DNA from: JALZAA01 sp046727755 | Lineage (GTDB): Bacteria > Actinomycetota > Acidimicrobiia > IMCC26256 > JACDBD01 | Length of the DNA stretch: 7,291 bases | Direction: 5' to 3' | Assembly: GCA_046727755.1 (NCBI GenBank) | Contig: JBKPDG010000172.1 | Location: 1-7,291 of the forward strand | Shown: positions 7,249 through 7,291 of the stretch, in pieces | Layout: each line of letters starts with the position of its first letter | Numbering within the stretch: the stretch's first letter is position 1 | Translations under genes and position numbers: made by a program | The notes under the pieces: generated by a model | Databases searched by the model: none | The model's input: the letters and a program-made list of their open reading frames with translations, nothing else | Told to the model about the DNA's origin: nothing

Positions 7249-7291
7249 CCGGTGCCCCCGGCGCCGGTCACACCGTCGCGCGGTCCTCCAA
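7249..7291 (-). other. possible 3' end of a convergent gene with its terminator
   Basis: On the - strand the edge reads LEDRATV and then TGA at 7270-7268. Immediately beyond it, 7261-7267 pairs with 7249-7255 (7 bp, one G-U) around a 5-nt loop, a hairpin placed as a terminator would be. Eight codons are far too few to prove a gene; this rests only on the stop-hairpin adjacency. Confidence 0.2.

Larger units (their letters stand above)
7068..7291. other. apparently non-coding, hairpin-rich intergenic region
   Basis: I see no convincing gene here. It holds GACCCGGGTC (7165-7174), a perfect 10-bp palindrome; CGGGTC-GAA-GACCCG (7169-7183), a stem with a 3-nt loop; CCGAGCC (7181-7187) paired with GGCTCGG (7209-7215); and the mirror-symmetric GAGCGAAGCGAG (7188-7199) inside that loop. 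The whole looks like a bidirectional terminator region. Frames open in this stretch are low-complexity P/R/G-rich and lack convincing ribosome sites. Confidence 0.5.

Noticed and set aside
7132..7291. A + strand ATG frame open to the window edge.
   Set aside because: Its product is P/R/G-rich low complexity, spans the hairpin cluster, and has no spaced Shine-Dalgarno sequence.
7227..7291. A GTG-started + strand frame running off the edge.
   Set aside because: Only about 21 codons are visible, with a weak GGA upstream and no recognisable motif; it cannot be supported.

Overview
The window is GC-rich, gene-dense bacterial DNA with strong G/C third-position bias. The gene families point to an actinobacterium: a ClpC of actinobacterial type, an LppM-like lipoprotein, DisA, and a long-chain polyprenyl synthase of the menaquinone side-chain type. 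A deep lineage such as Acidimicrobiia is possible, but that placement is inference. It reads as a chromosomal housekeeping region. I see no mobile element, CRISPR array, tRNA or rRNA.

Layout: (1) 2-568, the 3' part of an alpha/beta hydrolase on the + strand. (2) 565-1542, a trans-polyprenyl diphosphate synthase on the - strand, converging on the hydrolase so that both stop codons share one CTAG. (3) 1543-1767, a divergent intergenic region dense in dyads. It holds a 17-bp dyad, two overlapping palindromes, a -10-like box, and a long hairpin that fills most of the predicted clpC leader. (4) 1768-4269, clpC, the Hsp100 unfoldase of the ClpCP protease, followed by a GC-rich stem-loop. (5) 4326-5075, an LppM-like lipoprotein with a lipobox and a C-terminal membrane anchor. 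(6) 5072-5143, a 23-codon reading frame that overlaps the lipoprotein stop by GTGA and has a good Shine-Dalgarno sequence. (7) 5253-6326, disA, the cyclic-di-AMP synthase and DNA-integrity sensor, preceded by an extended -10-like box and a 9-bp-arm hairpin. (8) 6330-7067, a dienelactone-hydrolase family protein, 3 nt after disA and in the same frame. (9) 7068-7291, an apparently non-coding, hairpin-rich region, possibly with the tail of a convergent gene at the very end.

Functionally, clpC (proteostasis) and disA (c-di-AMP and DNA integrity) lie near each other, as in the clpC-radA-disA arrangement of Bacillus and relatives. Here no radA lies between them; the interval holds the lipoprotein and the small frame. 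The most interesting material is not a new protein system. It is the structured leaders of clpC and disA, the compact dyads between the divergent genes, and the short coupled frame upstream of disA.
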